Origin: Mansonella perstans
Lineage: Eukaryota; Nematoda; Chromadorea; Rhabditida; Onchocercidae
DNA: 64,000 nucleotides
Assembly (NCBI GenBank): GCA_037074765.1
Contig: JBAMDO010000044.1
Coordinates: forward strand, 62,001-126,000
Reading direction: 5' to 3'
In this document: piece after piece, positions 12,040 to 23,782 of the stretch
Numbering within the stretch: the stretch's first letter is position 1
Layout of the letters: each line of letters opens with the position of its first letter
Notes under the pieces: generated by a model
Database searches by the model: none
What the model was told of the DNA's origin: nothing
The model's input: only the letters and a program-made list of their open reading frames with translations
Translations under genes and position numbers: made by a program

Positions 12040-12980
12040 TTACTTCCATTGTCAGCTTATATCCTTTTCATCGCCTTAATTTTTACTTAAAACTTAAAAA
12101 TCTCCTCCAGCGCAAAGGTTATATCAACTTCTGTTTTTGTCGTTTGTTGAGCAATTACTGAATAGTTTACTTGTGTTAACTTATTTGTTTAAAAACAGTT
12201 ACTAAACTAAGCAATTAATTATGTACTAGGTAAACAATGACTAAACAATTTTCAAGAATTACTAATTAATTCGATCATTTCATGTATATTTATCAAACTA
12301 TTTTATATTCATATCTTTTGACAGATTGTTTATCCATTTTTTGTTAATATATTATATAATTTTAATGATTTTATATGGCAGTTATGGCGAGAAAAACTAA
12401 TCACAGAACAAATCAATTGAAAGACTGATTATCAGATATTTGAACGATGATATCACAGATCTTATACTGTAACCTTGACCTCAAATCCAAGTGCGGTGAT
12501 CATATTTCTTAATATTTGCAATGTGCGTAACACCTGAATTCCCATATTAGACAACCGCGTATTGTTTGCTTCCATTTCAGTTTCTGAATTAAATTATTGC
12601 TATTTCTTTTTATTCACCAAAATTTTTTCTAATTAAGAGAAAATTGTTTCATATAACACGAACTGAATTAAGTTACTTCAAACAGAACATTTCTTGTACT
12701 GTTTTAAATTTGTTAATCTTTTCTCTTATGCTAAAATTTTATCCTCCAAAAATTTTCCGAAAAATTCTTTTATTTTAAATGACTACTCCATTTAATCTTG
12801 ACATTTCTTTCTTATTAGGAACATTTCATCTCTTTTTTTCACATTCTATTTTACCTTTTTTTTGCCAATAGTTTTGAATTTTTATGAATTTTCCCTTAAT
12901 TTCTAACAAGAAATCAGAAAAGAAAAAGGCGGAAGTAAGAGAAAAGCGTTTAATTTGAAGGTTTAAATTTTTAAAAGATC
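12040..12980. other. Upstream region of the collagen gene
   Basis: No coding exon is seen. The sequence holds a nuclear-receptor-like site (12470-12483) and an AG at 12976-12977, four bases before the collagen ATG, which may be a trans-splice acceptor. Confidence 0.5.
12470..12483 (-). promoter_or_regulatory. Candidate nuclear hormone receptor site upstream of collagen
   Basis: TAACCTTGACCTCA, read on the minus strand, contains AGGTCA immediately followed by AGGTTA. This resembles the extended half-sites (TCAAGGTCA or AGGTCA) bound by NR5- and ROR-type receptors, which control cuticle collagens and moulting in nematodes. It lies about 500 bp upstream of the collagen start. A match this short can arise by chance. 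Confidence 0.3.
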
Positions 12981-14912
12981 ATGATGGATAATCATGAAAA
13001 TGCTTCCAATGGAGCTCGAATTACAATATTTATATCACTTTTTTTGCTCACAATGATGAGCGTCATACATATGTCGTTGTTTCTACGAATTGAGCGCACA
13101 AAACAACATTTGAAAAAACGAATGACAATATTAGAGGTAAAAACTACGAAATTTTTTTGAACAAATTTAATTCTGAAAATTTTTTATCCGTATTATCACT
13201 AGTCATTTCAAATGACTAGTAAATTCAAATGTATTTATCAAGTAATTTATTTGTAATTGCTATGATCAGTTTACTAATTTACTTTATGCTAATTTCATCC
13301 ACTCATTTGTCAGGTCATTAAAGCTATTCGAATAAATCAAGATCAATTTACAGATTGTTGTTGTTTGTATGAAATCCCAAAAAACGGGAAAATTCCTTTG
13401 TATCATATTTTTATTTATACTTGACAGAAGTCAAAATAGAAGGTTAAGTGAGCTTTGATTAATTTCAAAAAAACAAAAGTAAAAAACAAGGGAAATGAAA
13501 AAAAATCAAGTGCATTTGGAATGACAAAATTAAAATAAATACAAATAACAATAAAACCAAATTTTCAATTTCAGTTTATAATTGTAGGAAACGAGACGAA
13601 ATATTTGGATAGATATTTTTGCATTACAAAAAAGTCAAACTATGAAACGAGGTTAGTGTTAACACAAATGTGATTTATTTCTTCTTTTCCTGACAACATT
13701 TGGTAATTTTAACCTTACTTAAAAAAAAACATAAAAAATTTTTTTACTTGAAAATTTTTTATTACTTAAAAAAAAATTATTTTTTACTTAATTTTTTTTT
13801 TTACTTAAAAAATAATCATATCTCAAAATTTATAGTTGAAAATTTTAAACGAAATTACCGAATAGGCTTAAGTATCACTTAATTACAATAAAGTTGTATT
13901 ATATCATTTAATTAGTTGTTTCATCTAATTACAATAAAACTTTTGGTTTTAAAAACGTTTTTTAGATGCTTCTTCGGAACATGAATATCAAGAATGTGAG
14001 TCTTGCATTACTTTAAAATGTCCATCTGGACCTAGAGGGCCACCAGGCTTAGATGGAGAACCTGGTGTAGATGGTCTTCCTGGTACACCAGGTAAGGCAG
14101 GCATCGATGGAATTGATATACTGGGTCATGCTGAACCTGATTTACCTTGGTTAGTCTTTAATGATGTTAAGCCAATTAAGTTTAATATCTCTTACCTGAA
14201 TCAAAGATATGAACTTGCAAAATTTTGAGGTTGAGAATGAAAGGAAATGAAGCAAAGCTGAAATAGAAGAGGAGGAAGTGCACAAAAATTTGACTAAAAA
14301 CAGCAAATTACAGCGTGATTTGTCCTGCAGGACCGCCGGGCGATCATGGTCAGCAAGGAGAACAAGGCAGACCGGGTGCTCCTGGAGAAATTGGACTACC
14401 TGGACTGCCTGGTAAACCAGGACTGCCCGGTAGAGTGGGACCACCAGGATTACGGGGTGAACAGGGTGAGGAAGGCAATGCTGGTATTAAAGGACCACCT
14501 GGTGACGATGCGGTCGGTGGAATAGGTATTCAAGGACCGCCTGGACCACCAGGACCTCGTGGTCCTAAAGGTCCACCTGGGTCAAATGGCATTCCTTCGA
14601 ATAATGTGGGACCTGCAGGACCTATCGGTGAAACAGTGAGTTATCATCTTTTCACTTTTCTAAATAGAAGCATCTTCAGAGAAATGTTGAATTATGTAAT
14701 TCTGTAACTTTTAGTAAAAAATACTCATTGCATAATTTATTAATTTATTATTCCAGGGACCTAATGGCCCACCAGGGAAGCGCGGTAAACCGGGACCACC
14801 TGGACCGAATGGACTGCCAGGCGAAGTGGGCCTACCGGGCGGACATTGTGAATCATCTTGCGTTGTACAAGAAGTGGTAGCACCATCTATTGTAGAGCTG
14901 GATGGCTTATAA
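12981..14912 (+). CDS. Cuticle collagen, nematode type (5 exons)
   Basis: Cuticle collagens are secreted, assemble as triple helices in the exoskeleton and are cross-linked through cysteine clusters. Exons: 12981-13136, 13588-13651, 13966-14149, 14314-14635, 14757-14912. Phases match and give 293 aa, a usual length. Residues about 14-37 form a membrane-spanning signal anchor ([20 protein letters not shown]), followed by a basic segment and a Trp-containing non-collagen region. A first Cys cluster (CESCITLKC) precedes a short Gly-X-Y block. A second, CVICPAG, created across the exon 3/4 junction, precedes the main Gly-X-Y domain of about 130 residues with two short interruptions. The C-terminus has GGHCESSC and ends VELDGL. 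An AATAAA at 14934-14939 lies 22 bases past the stop. Which collagen subgroup it belongs to is not clear. Intron 1 contains a possible exon at 13314, but no in-phase donor was found for it. Confidence 0.9.
13198..13220. repeat. Perfect 11-bp palindrome in collagen intron 1
   Basis: ACTAGTCATTT, C, AAATGACTAGT is an exact inverted repeat around a single base. It lies inside intron 1 of the collagen gene. Function unknown. Confidence 0.6.
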
Positions 14913-15297
14913 TTAAAGCTTGAGGCTCCAGACAATAAAATAATCGTGAATTCGAAACTTTTTTGAAGAAATTCTTTGGGTCCATTTTATTGAATCATTT
15001 CTTTACCCATACAACTGAATGTTAGCATAACTTTACCCTTTCGTAATAATTCAGACGAAGATTAATAGTTGTGCAAAATTAGTGATACTCTGAATTAGAT
15101 TGAATTATATGATTTGTAAATAACTTAGATTTGACAGCATTTCTAAATGCCCTCAATCATGTGAAATATAACAAAAAAAGAAATTTAAGTTGTTCACTCG
15201 AACAAAAGGATTCATCGATTTCTCAATAAACTTAATTTTAATGGCTTTTTTTTTCTTAATTGTAAGCGATAAAAAGTTTTAGTGAATGCTGTTTATG

Positions 15298-15328
<31 letters not shown>

Positions 15329-18030
15329 CATTCACTTCACACTGAGAAAAATGTCATTCGAATTTTATCAAATCTCACTTTAATTCATCTTTCATTTTAG
15401 TAAAAAAATAAATTTTTTTTTTTCATAATTTTTAGTAGTAGCAAGGAAAGTACTAAGCTACAATACGACCATCTTGGATAAAAACAATGTAAATTTAAAT
15501 AATTATGACATAACTGAATTAAACTTAAAATATTTGGTGAACGTAAAAAGCGGGTAAGAAAAATTAGGTTCTTTTCGAAATAGCTCAAATAATGAAAAAT
15601 GACTATATTGAATTGCTTACGTGAAAATAAAAAGCTCCAAATTTTATAGCTATAAAAATCACAATGATGAAAAATGCTAGAAATTTTGATGAGAATAAGT
15701 TAAAAAGAGCACGAAAACTATGCATGATATTTCAACGAAAAGAAAGAAAAAATTCAAATGCAATTATAACTAACAGCCATCTCAAAATTTCATATATAAA
15801 AGCTTTACAGTATGTTGAAGAAAAATATACTAAACATCACATAATCATTTGTCAACGTAAAATCATATAAATATAAGCTATATTGGAATTTCGCCGTCAA
15901 CGATTTAACAATCGGGAAAGAAACTAATTTAAAATTTGATGCTTGCAACAAAATGCTTCATAAGCATCGATTGCAATATTTGAGTTATAAACAGAGAGAA
16001 GGAAAAGAAAAAAGGTAAAAAGAATAGTTTGCAAAAATGAAGTTCTAAAGTCATGAAAATGATAAAGTTTTTTAGTCATTTTATTCTCACTTTTCTGTGA
16101 GATAATAAACAATATTAGCAATCAATATTTACTGCTATAGCCAATTTCACTTATGAATAATCAAAAATGACATTATTTAAATCATAATGCAGCGCTGCAA
16201 AATTGAAAATTACACACAGTGACTTGAAAAAACAGGAAAAAGCTTTTTTATTTAATCAAAAAAATTAAAATTTACAATTTTTCAAATAAAAGTTTTAGTA
16301 CAATGACCAATAGTAATAGGTGCAACATTAAGTATGAATTTGAAAATGATTTATGCAAACAGTTATTCTTACTGTTAAAAAACACAATTAATTTGTTATC
16401 AATTCACTTTCAATTTCTTTTAATGAATCTCATATTTACAGCTGTTACTACTAGAAATGAAATAATGTCTACATAGCAATATCAGAAACAAAATCCAAGC
16501 ATTCTTTCAGTATATTTATCGATTTCATTTTTCAAATAACTATTTTTCTTAAGCAATAAAATATCTCAACATTGAATGATGATATTTTCATCACATGGAT
16601 CATAGTTTAAAAAAAAAAAAAAGTTGAATATTCAAGATTTTGTTTCAAATTCTTGAAATAGTTCTAATTATATAACTGAATAATGTTAAAACATCTTTAC
16701 TGCTTTGTACATTTTTCATTTAATATTGCTTAAAAAGGGAATAAAAATGAGATGATAAAAAGTAATGGAAGAGATTGTGAAGCTAATGAAAAGAATGTAA
16801 AAGGTTAAATTTGAATCTTTTAACATCTAACCATTTACTATCATTCTTCATAAATGATATACAGTTATGAGAAAAACTGTTGCTATGTAATTTTATGAAA
16901 AAAAAGTTTAGCTAAACAAATATTTCTGTATTAATCAATCACTGGCCATCTTACTGTTAGCAAGTAGACAAAGACTGACCCTTGAATAGATGTATTTCTG
17001 GAATTAATCGATATGTACTAATCATCGCAGGCAGAGGAACCCACAATACAACTCCTTCATCATTCAGAATTTACTAACCCTAATCACACTTTCCTTTTCA
17101 TTTATCCCCGCTCAACGGTGATAAATTGAACACTTGACGGTTGGCCGATGTTTGCTAGCTGTATCCACTATTGTATAGTTTTAATTGTGTTCTCGATTGT
17201 TTTTTTCATTAATGTTCGATAAATGAAAGCTACTGGTACACACCACAGATTGTTTCTTTTGCTCTGTACTTTTGAAAATTTTTTTAAAAATTATTCCATA
17301 CATTTAAAAAAATTACTCCCCTATATTTGTGATATCTATACTATTTATATAGTTGTAAAAGTTGAATGGAAAAAAATACTGATTTCTCCATATATTCTGT
17401 TTAATCTTTTTTGATTATAATGTGTGACTTCAAGGATATAGAATGAGATTAAACAGAAGAAATCATGAATTAAATAATGTAATTTGGATTGTAACAAAAG
17501 GCGATATTGCTGAATTACTGAGATAAATTCATAATTAGTGCCATTGTAGAAGTTTTTCAATGTGGCTAATTTCAAATGTCGCTATTTCTCATATTCTTAA
17601 TTCTTTCGTTATCATCAGATGATGTTTATCAAAATCATTTAGACTTGAAAGTGAATCATAAAGTTAAGTTAGTAAGAAGATATTCAGTAATTAATTAGTT
17701 ACTTGTTGCTCAAACCAGCATTCAATTTTTATTTCTCTAAAGAAATAGTATTGGAATTGAAAGTTAAGACAAGGAGGATTAACATAGTCAGCGAGATCAA
17801 TCTTTTCGGTGAAGTAAATTTAATAATTCATTAATTCAATTGTTCATCATTACATAATTGCTAGCAAGATTTATATTTGATTTATTTCTCGTATTATTTC
17901 TTTAGCATACATTTTGATCAATATGTGATTTTTTTTTTTGTGTGGTTTTTGTGTTGTCTAACATCATTTTTAACGGATATATATATATATATATATCTTT
18001 CATTTTTATTATTTTATTTTATTACTTTAG
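14913..18030. other. Intergenic region between collagen and acyltransferase genes
   Basis: Very AT-rich. A run of 26 A lies at 15298-15323 and an alternating TA tract at 17978-17997. The block 16950-17170 is somewhat GC-richer, but no coding frame or promoter element could be recognised in it. Reading frames here are short and low in complexity. Confidence 0.55.
18029..18030 (+). promoter_or_regulatory. Probable spliced-leader acceptor of the acyltransferase gene
   Basis: ATTACTTTAG ends at 18030, and only AAT separates it from the ATG at 18034. A T-rich acceptor this close to a start codon with no upstream coding exon is the usual nematode trans-splice arrangement. Confidence 0.6.
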
Positions 18031-18033
18031 AAT

Positions 18034-21000
18034 ATGGAGAACGGATTGAATATTTCAAATATTCTCATCTTTATGTGTGCTGCATTTGGTCCTTTGTGGA
18101 TTATTTCCCCGAAATTCAGGTATTACTTCAAAGTAATCCTCTTTACGATTTGTCTGATAATAGCTGGAACAGTTGGCACATTTCTGTCACTACCAAATGG
18201 AAGAACACCGAAGAATCATTGGTAAGTAGATGTTTTATTTTTGTTGTTTCTGTATTTATCTAAGTTTTTTTCTTATTGATTTATCATCAACATATACTTC
18301 TCTGTTCACTTATGTGCTATATGTTGATCAAGATTAAAATAATCAGCTCAAAATAAACGTTTCATCATATCTGGTTCGTGTCATTGTTCAGTTTATTATC
18401 GGTAGAGAAAATAATAAATATGGAATAATGATATTAGTATCTGGGGATAATTCGAGTAGCGTCCAAACCTTTTGGAATTAAGCAAAAGGCTTTTTTCATT
18501 AAAGAAAAAATGCCTCTTCTTTGTGTTGAATTGTTAAAAGAATAACTCATAACAGATGCTTTTTCATTGTTCTTTGTTGAGTATATGATGAAAAGTACCA
18601 GTGATATTGTATTTATATGAAATATAATGTTTTAGGCATACCTTTCATGTCTTTAAATTATTAACATTTTGGTGTGGCATATCTTACGAAGTACGCAACC
18701 GTAATTTCATCGAAGTCGGCAGTCCATTTATTATCGTTGCAAATCACCAAACTTTTTTGGATGTTTTAAGTATGATTTATTTTCAATAATTTTTCTATTG
18801 AGTCTTAAAACAGATCAAATTATTCGATAATTGAAATGTAAGGACTTTAAAATGAAATTGGGACTTAGGACTAGGAAAATTAGAATTGAATTTTAGGTCC
18901 AACTTAGTAAGCAAAGTTCGGACTGCGAAAAAAAGTCATTAGTTAGTTGGAAAACTCCAGCACATCATTTACTGTATTTCAACGCCATGTTTTTGCAGGT
19001 GATATTCGAAATGTTCAAGAAATACTACTGTCGGCTGCTTTCCTTGACATAGTCTGTTTGGCGATAGTCGTTACAGTTCTCAGGTTGCTGATGTCGTTTG
19101 AAAATCTAGGGGGTCGGGCCCGTAGTATTACTAATATTTTAGACTTCTAGCAAATGATTCAATTAGGCTTTGACTATGTAGTAAATAAGCCTTCATCATT
19201 TAAAATCTGAGCAGTATATTTCTTGACTTTAATACGTGATTGCTGAATGTAATCATATTTTTCAGCTTTAACTCATGTTTGGCCCGAGAACTGCGTTGTT
19301 TTACTGAAAAGTAGTTTGAAATTTATGCCTGGTTTCAATGTTTGTGCATATCTCTGTGAAGCTATTTTTATAAACAGATTCAGTAAAGTCGATGCACACA
19401 AATCAGTTGAGCAAGCAGTCAGTGCAATACGAAATCATGTAAGTTTTCAGATTATTTCACTTTCAATACAAAGTTTTTCTTTTTTTTTTGTATTTTATTG
19501 CTGAGCCTTAATTAGTTTTTTTTTCTTAATTAGAAAATATTCTTTTCTGTTTTCTGACCGGGGCATTATTGAAGACGCTTTGCATTTACATTTTGTCTAC
19601 ATCTGTTACGAAAGTTTTGGTTAAGATTTGACGATGAAGTCATTTTTTGGGTTCTTTGGCACGGAAGAGTATTTGTGATGAAGGTTTGTTAAATGACGGG
19701 AAGAAATATTCCTAAGGTACATTATATGACAGTTATTAGGGAGAATATCCAGTGAAGAATTGATCACCAATTACTCTTGTTAGGTTATCTTTGTACAGAA
19801 AGTTCGTTGGGTTTTTGATTGATAATACTGTTGAACGAGTGGAAGAGCACTTTTGATTGAGCGAGTTGAGTGAATAATTGTTTTGACGACTGTTGTATGA
19901 ATTGGTTCCTTTTTGAATGACTTTAACTCTTCATATATTGGGCGTTTCTCTACATATGCATATGGGGAATTAAACAGATTCCAAGTTTACAGAGATTCTT
20001 TGCTATACTGACAATGGCTAGAAGTTGATCGTAGTTCTTTACAATTTTTTACAATATGCTAACATTGCCAAAAGTTTGATCATTAATATGAGTTAATTTG
20101 CAACATCTTCACAATACAAGTTCAACTACAATATCTACAACATTGACATATTTTTGCATTAAAAAAATTTTTCCGACATCACTAGTGGTTTAGAATTTTT
20201 GTTCTTTTTTCCTTTTGAACTAAAATGGAAATATGAGTAAGAAAGATAAAAGAGACTAATTCTAATTTGCGAGGAATATCGTTTTTATTTTTTAATATTT
20301 TTTTAAAAATCATTTTTATATTTAATTTCAGAAGAAGTTATGGATATTTCCGGAAGGGACAAGAAACTCGAGTGGTACAATGTTGCCGTTCAAGAAAGGT
20401 GCTTTTATTATCGCTCGTGAAGCCAATGTATGTCGTTCATAGTTTCTGTTCTTTTTTTGAATTATAATTTTTTTTTTTTTAATTACCATCAATAAATTTT
20501 TATAACATCATTTTCGTAATTTTTTTTTTAAGTTACTATGAATAAAATTTTATTACATCATTTTCGATGATGAATTTGGGAATATAGATATTTAACCTTC
20601 TAGTTAATAGCATTATCTATTTTCTTACATTACTTACTAATAATATATATTACTTATTAATATTTTTTTTTGCAGGTTCCGATCATTCCAGTAGTAATAT
20701 CATCATATCAATCATTTTATCATAAGGTAGGCTTTTGCATTCAATCTTTCAATGTTGACTTGCTACTCCTGCTAATTTTGTACCTTTATAATGGATAAAA
20801 TGCCTTATTTTAACAACTTCATTACCCAAATTGTTCTTGCTATATCTTGCCACCGTAAATAGACTTTTTAATCCGTTTCAGGCTGATCATAAATTTAACT
20901 ACGGTGGTCGCGTAATAATTGAAATTCTTCCATCGATTAACCCGCTCGCATATTGCGATATTGATAGCATGAGTAAAGATTGTCGTAAACAAATGGAAAT

Positions 21001-21034
21001 AATTTATCAAAAAATAAGCAAAGAATTGTGCTAA
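18034..21034 (+). CDS. 1-acyl-sn-glycerol-3-phosphate acyltransferase (AGPAT/LPAAT, 6 exons)
   Basis: The enzyme transfers an acyl group from acyl-CoA to lysophosphatidic acid to make phosphatidic acid, on the endoplasmic reticulum membrane. Exons: 18034-18221, 18636-18769, 19266-19438, 20332-20427, 20676-20726, 20882-21034; phases agree and give 264 aa, usual for the family. Two hydrophobic segments lie in the first 55 residues. Motif I is NHQTFLD (His100-Asp105), the catalytic HX4D; the common form is NHQSxLD, so Thr-Phe is a mild variant. Motif II is EAIFINRFS (around 135). Motif III is FPEGTRN (171-177), which binds the phosphate. [11 protein letters not shown] (198-208) is the motif IV region. 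A reading frame inside intron 2 (18947-19150) has no AGPAT likeness and was left out. The ATG is supported by the acceptor just upstream. Nematode homologues are the acl genes; the exact orthologue is not assigned. Confidence 0.93.
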
Positions 21035-23782
21035 AAAGAAGGAATAGTTCCAGTTCTTTTTACTGAATCATTTTATTGCGTTTTTTATATCAGAAGAATT
21101 AATTTAGATTGTTCATATTTCTTTTCCTTCATCAATTTTAACTCCGCTCATTGCATTGTTTAGAGTATTGTTACGAATATAGTTTAGACATTGTTTAGAA
21201 TATTAATATAGCGCTTAAAATTTTTTTTTTATAATTTTGCAGACTTTTCATTATTCAGTAGCCGTACAATGTCTTTTCAGGGAGAATGATGGGATTTATT
21301 CCTGATAAGAATGAATTTTTTACTAACATTCGCAAGCTGTTTTATGTTATGATTTTACTTTGTTGCATATTTTTATTTTAATTATTTGGAAAATGAAGTA
21401 GCGCTCAGTTTATAAAAGTCAAGGACTAAATTGCATAAGATTCAATGATTTGGAACGAAAATCAGCAATCTTGTGTCTTTTAGTAATGACAGTTTCTTTA
21501 TAAATGTGTGTGTTCAATAGAGCCAATAAATGTTGGGCCATTTTTAATTAGAGGTAATCTTATAAATCAAAAAGTCAAAACTTCATCGCGGTGAAATAAA
21601 TTTGGCTTATGGAAATTCAGAATTTTAGCGAGTTAAAATATGTGCTCATTAATTACCCATCCATTTTCAAATGTGATACCTCTATAGAATCTTCAAATTT
21701 CTACAAATATGAAGTAATTTCTTGAAATTAAATTTTTGCAAATGGCATGCCCTTCTGTGTCTCATCTTATGTGGCAATGCCTACATATCGATCGTATTTC
21801 TCTGGTAATATGTCCTGAGCGATTTCATATTAAATGTATGTAGTGGACTGGATAAAGGGAACAGTAATTAGATTGAATTAATGATTAAGTGATTAGATCA
21901 ATGATTTATTGTTATATCAGATAATAGTGTGAGAAGCACATTGATTGAAAATTATTAATAATTCGAAAATTCATTTCTGTTTTCATATTTTTTCATCCTC
22001 AGCTGTTTTGTTGTTCTTTATCAGTAACTATTTAACTTTTAATTTGTTGAAATTTGATTCCAATTTTTTCTTGATTATTTTGCCTTCATAAAATTGTATC
22101 TACTTCCTTACCACATGTCTTTTTTTATTCTAAATATGATTTTTCTGATTTTGAATGAAAAGTCATGACTCACTGTGAAATACTACGCGCAAAAATTGAA
22201 TTTTAATTCAAGTTCAAGCTGTTGAAACATTAAATTCTCATATTATATTATTCATTTGCACATTTTATAGATGTATTTATTGATAGAAAAGTTTTTACCT
22301 TTATCCCTATTCCAAAATTAATAGCTGAGAAAAAATTTGCAAAAAGAGAAATCATGAAACTGAGAAATCTGGAAAATCATATAATCATATTTCAATAAAC
22401 AAGTATACCAACAAGCTTTTTTTTATTTGTTGTGTACATTCTAACTGATACCTTTTTGAGTACTTAATGACGAATTTTATGAGTTCATTATTCCTGAAAG
22501 ATTTCTGACAAATTACACCACTTTTCACACGACAGATTAGACGACAAATTACACCACTTTATGAGCAGTTTTATAACCGTATTAGTTTTTCAAATTCACA
22601 GAGTTCTTTAATGTACTTTATTCCACAAGAGAGGAAAACTTCTTATAATGTTTATCGTTTTGATTTATTTGCTAAAGACACTGATTTCATTTACTTCAAA
22701 CTTGAAATTTGAAAAACAACTATTAAGAATCTGAAATACGCAGGAAAAAATTTTTATCAATATTCATTTAAATCGAAAATATTTCTTAGGATATACAATG
22801 TTGGAAAGTTTTGCAAGCTGCGATATATTGGCTGATCTGTTAATATTTGTCGCAATTGTTTGCTGTTATAAATTTAATGAACCTTTTTTATTTTTGTCCA
22901 TTTCTCACTTGTATATAAACTTATCATGTTATCATTATCTTCAAAATTTCTCAAAATCAGCGGTAATGATATCTGAATTGCAAAACTTGGCAACATAGAA
23001 AGAAGTATAAGCGGAAATATCTGGCACTCTTGACAGCATAAAATTGCTTAAAAATAAATATGCGAAGATTTTCAAAGTATTCAGGTTTTCCTTCAACAAT
23101 ACGGTTCACCTGAATATGGAAGATAAAATGAAGAGAAAAAGATGAAAATATAAACTGAATTGAAATTTACCTGTTGCTTATTATTCATATTGCGTGAATG
23201 AGCTGATAAAAAGCTGGTACGGTTGACATTCCGATCCTTTTGACGATTCAATTTGGAATTTTTATTTCTAAAGCATCTGTGATTTGTGTTTTTCTTTCTT
23301 GCTTTTCTTTTTTTTTTCTTTTTAAAAAAGTTTTTTTTCTTTTTTAAAAAGTTTTTTTTCTTTAAAAAAAAAAAAAAACAAATTTTCTTTTTATTCAGCT
23401 AGTAAGTAAAAATGCTCATTAAACTCATTTCTTCTTAGTTCCTTGCCTTCATGGAAAACAATACATAAATCTGACTGGTGAACATTTTAATTTTTCATAT
23501 GGTACTTAATTAGTACATCAAAAATCTAACATTGATTAATAAATATTTCATGTTTTATTACAGCTTTTTCATTCTTCATATCCATGCATTTGTATGACGG
23601 TCATTAAATATATCGCTAATTAGTGGGAACAGTTGTTCAATTCCGGATGATTCTTGTGTTTGTTGCAGTCAAAATTCTTGCAATTTTGTTTGTCTTTAAT
23701 TCGCACGAATTTTTCTTTCTGTTTTTATTTGGCAATTTCATTGACTGTAAATTATCGAAATTATAAGGTTTTCAGACTTATT
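21035..23782. other. Intergenic region between acyltransferase and receptor genes
   Basis: An AATAAA at 21535-21540 is a possible poly(A) signal for the acyltransferase gene. A T-rich/A-rich stretch at 23280-23385 repeats CTTTTTTAAAAAGTTTTTTTT-like units. One frame at 22798-22998, following an AG, encodes hydrophobic sequence of no recognised family and is not called. Confidence 0.5.
23774..23775 (+). promoter_or_regulatory. Probable spliced-leader acceptor of the receptor gene
   Basis: AAGGTTTTCAG ends at 23775, seven bases before the ATG at 23783. This supports choosing that ATG rather than the longer upstream frame. Confidence 0.5.

Noticed and set aside
13314..13433. Possible extra collagen exon after an acceptor ([16 protein letters not shown])
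   Set aside because: Every nearby GT donor gives a stop or the wrong phase with the next exon at 13588; skipping it joins two phase-0 exons cleanly.
14151..14444. Minus-strand 97-codon frame over the collagen
   Set aside because: It is a shadow of Gly-X-Y coding repeats on the other strand.
18947..19150. A 67-codon frame starting with ATG, with an AG just before 18999, inside acyltransferase intron 2
   Set aside because: Its translation has no acyltransferase likeness, and the direct join of 18769 to 19266 restores the expected LTHVWPENC sequence in phase.
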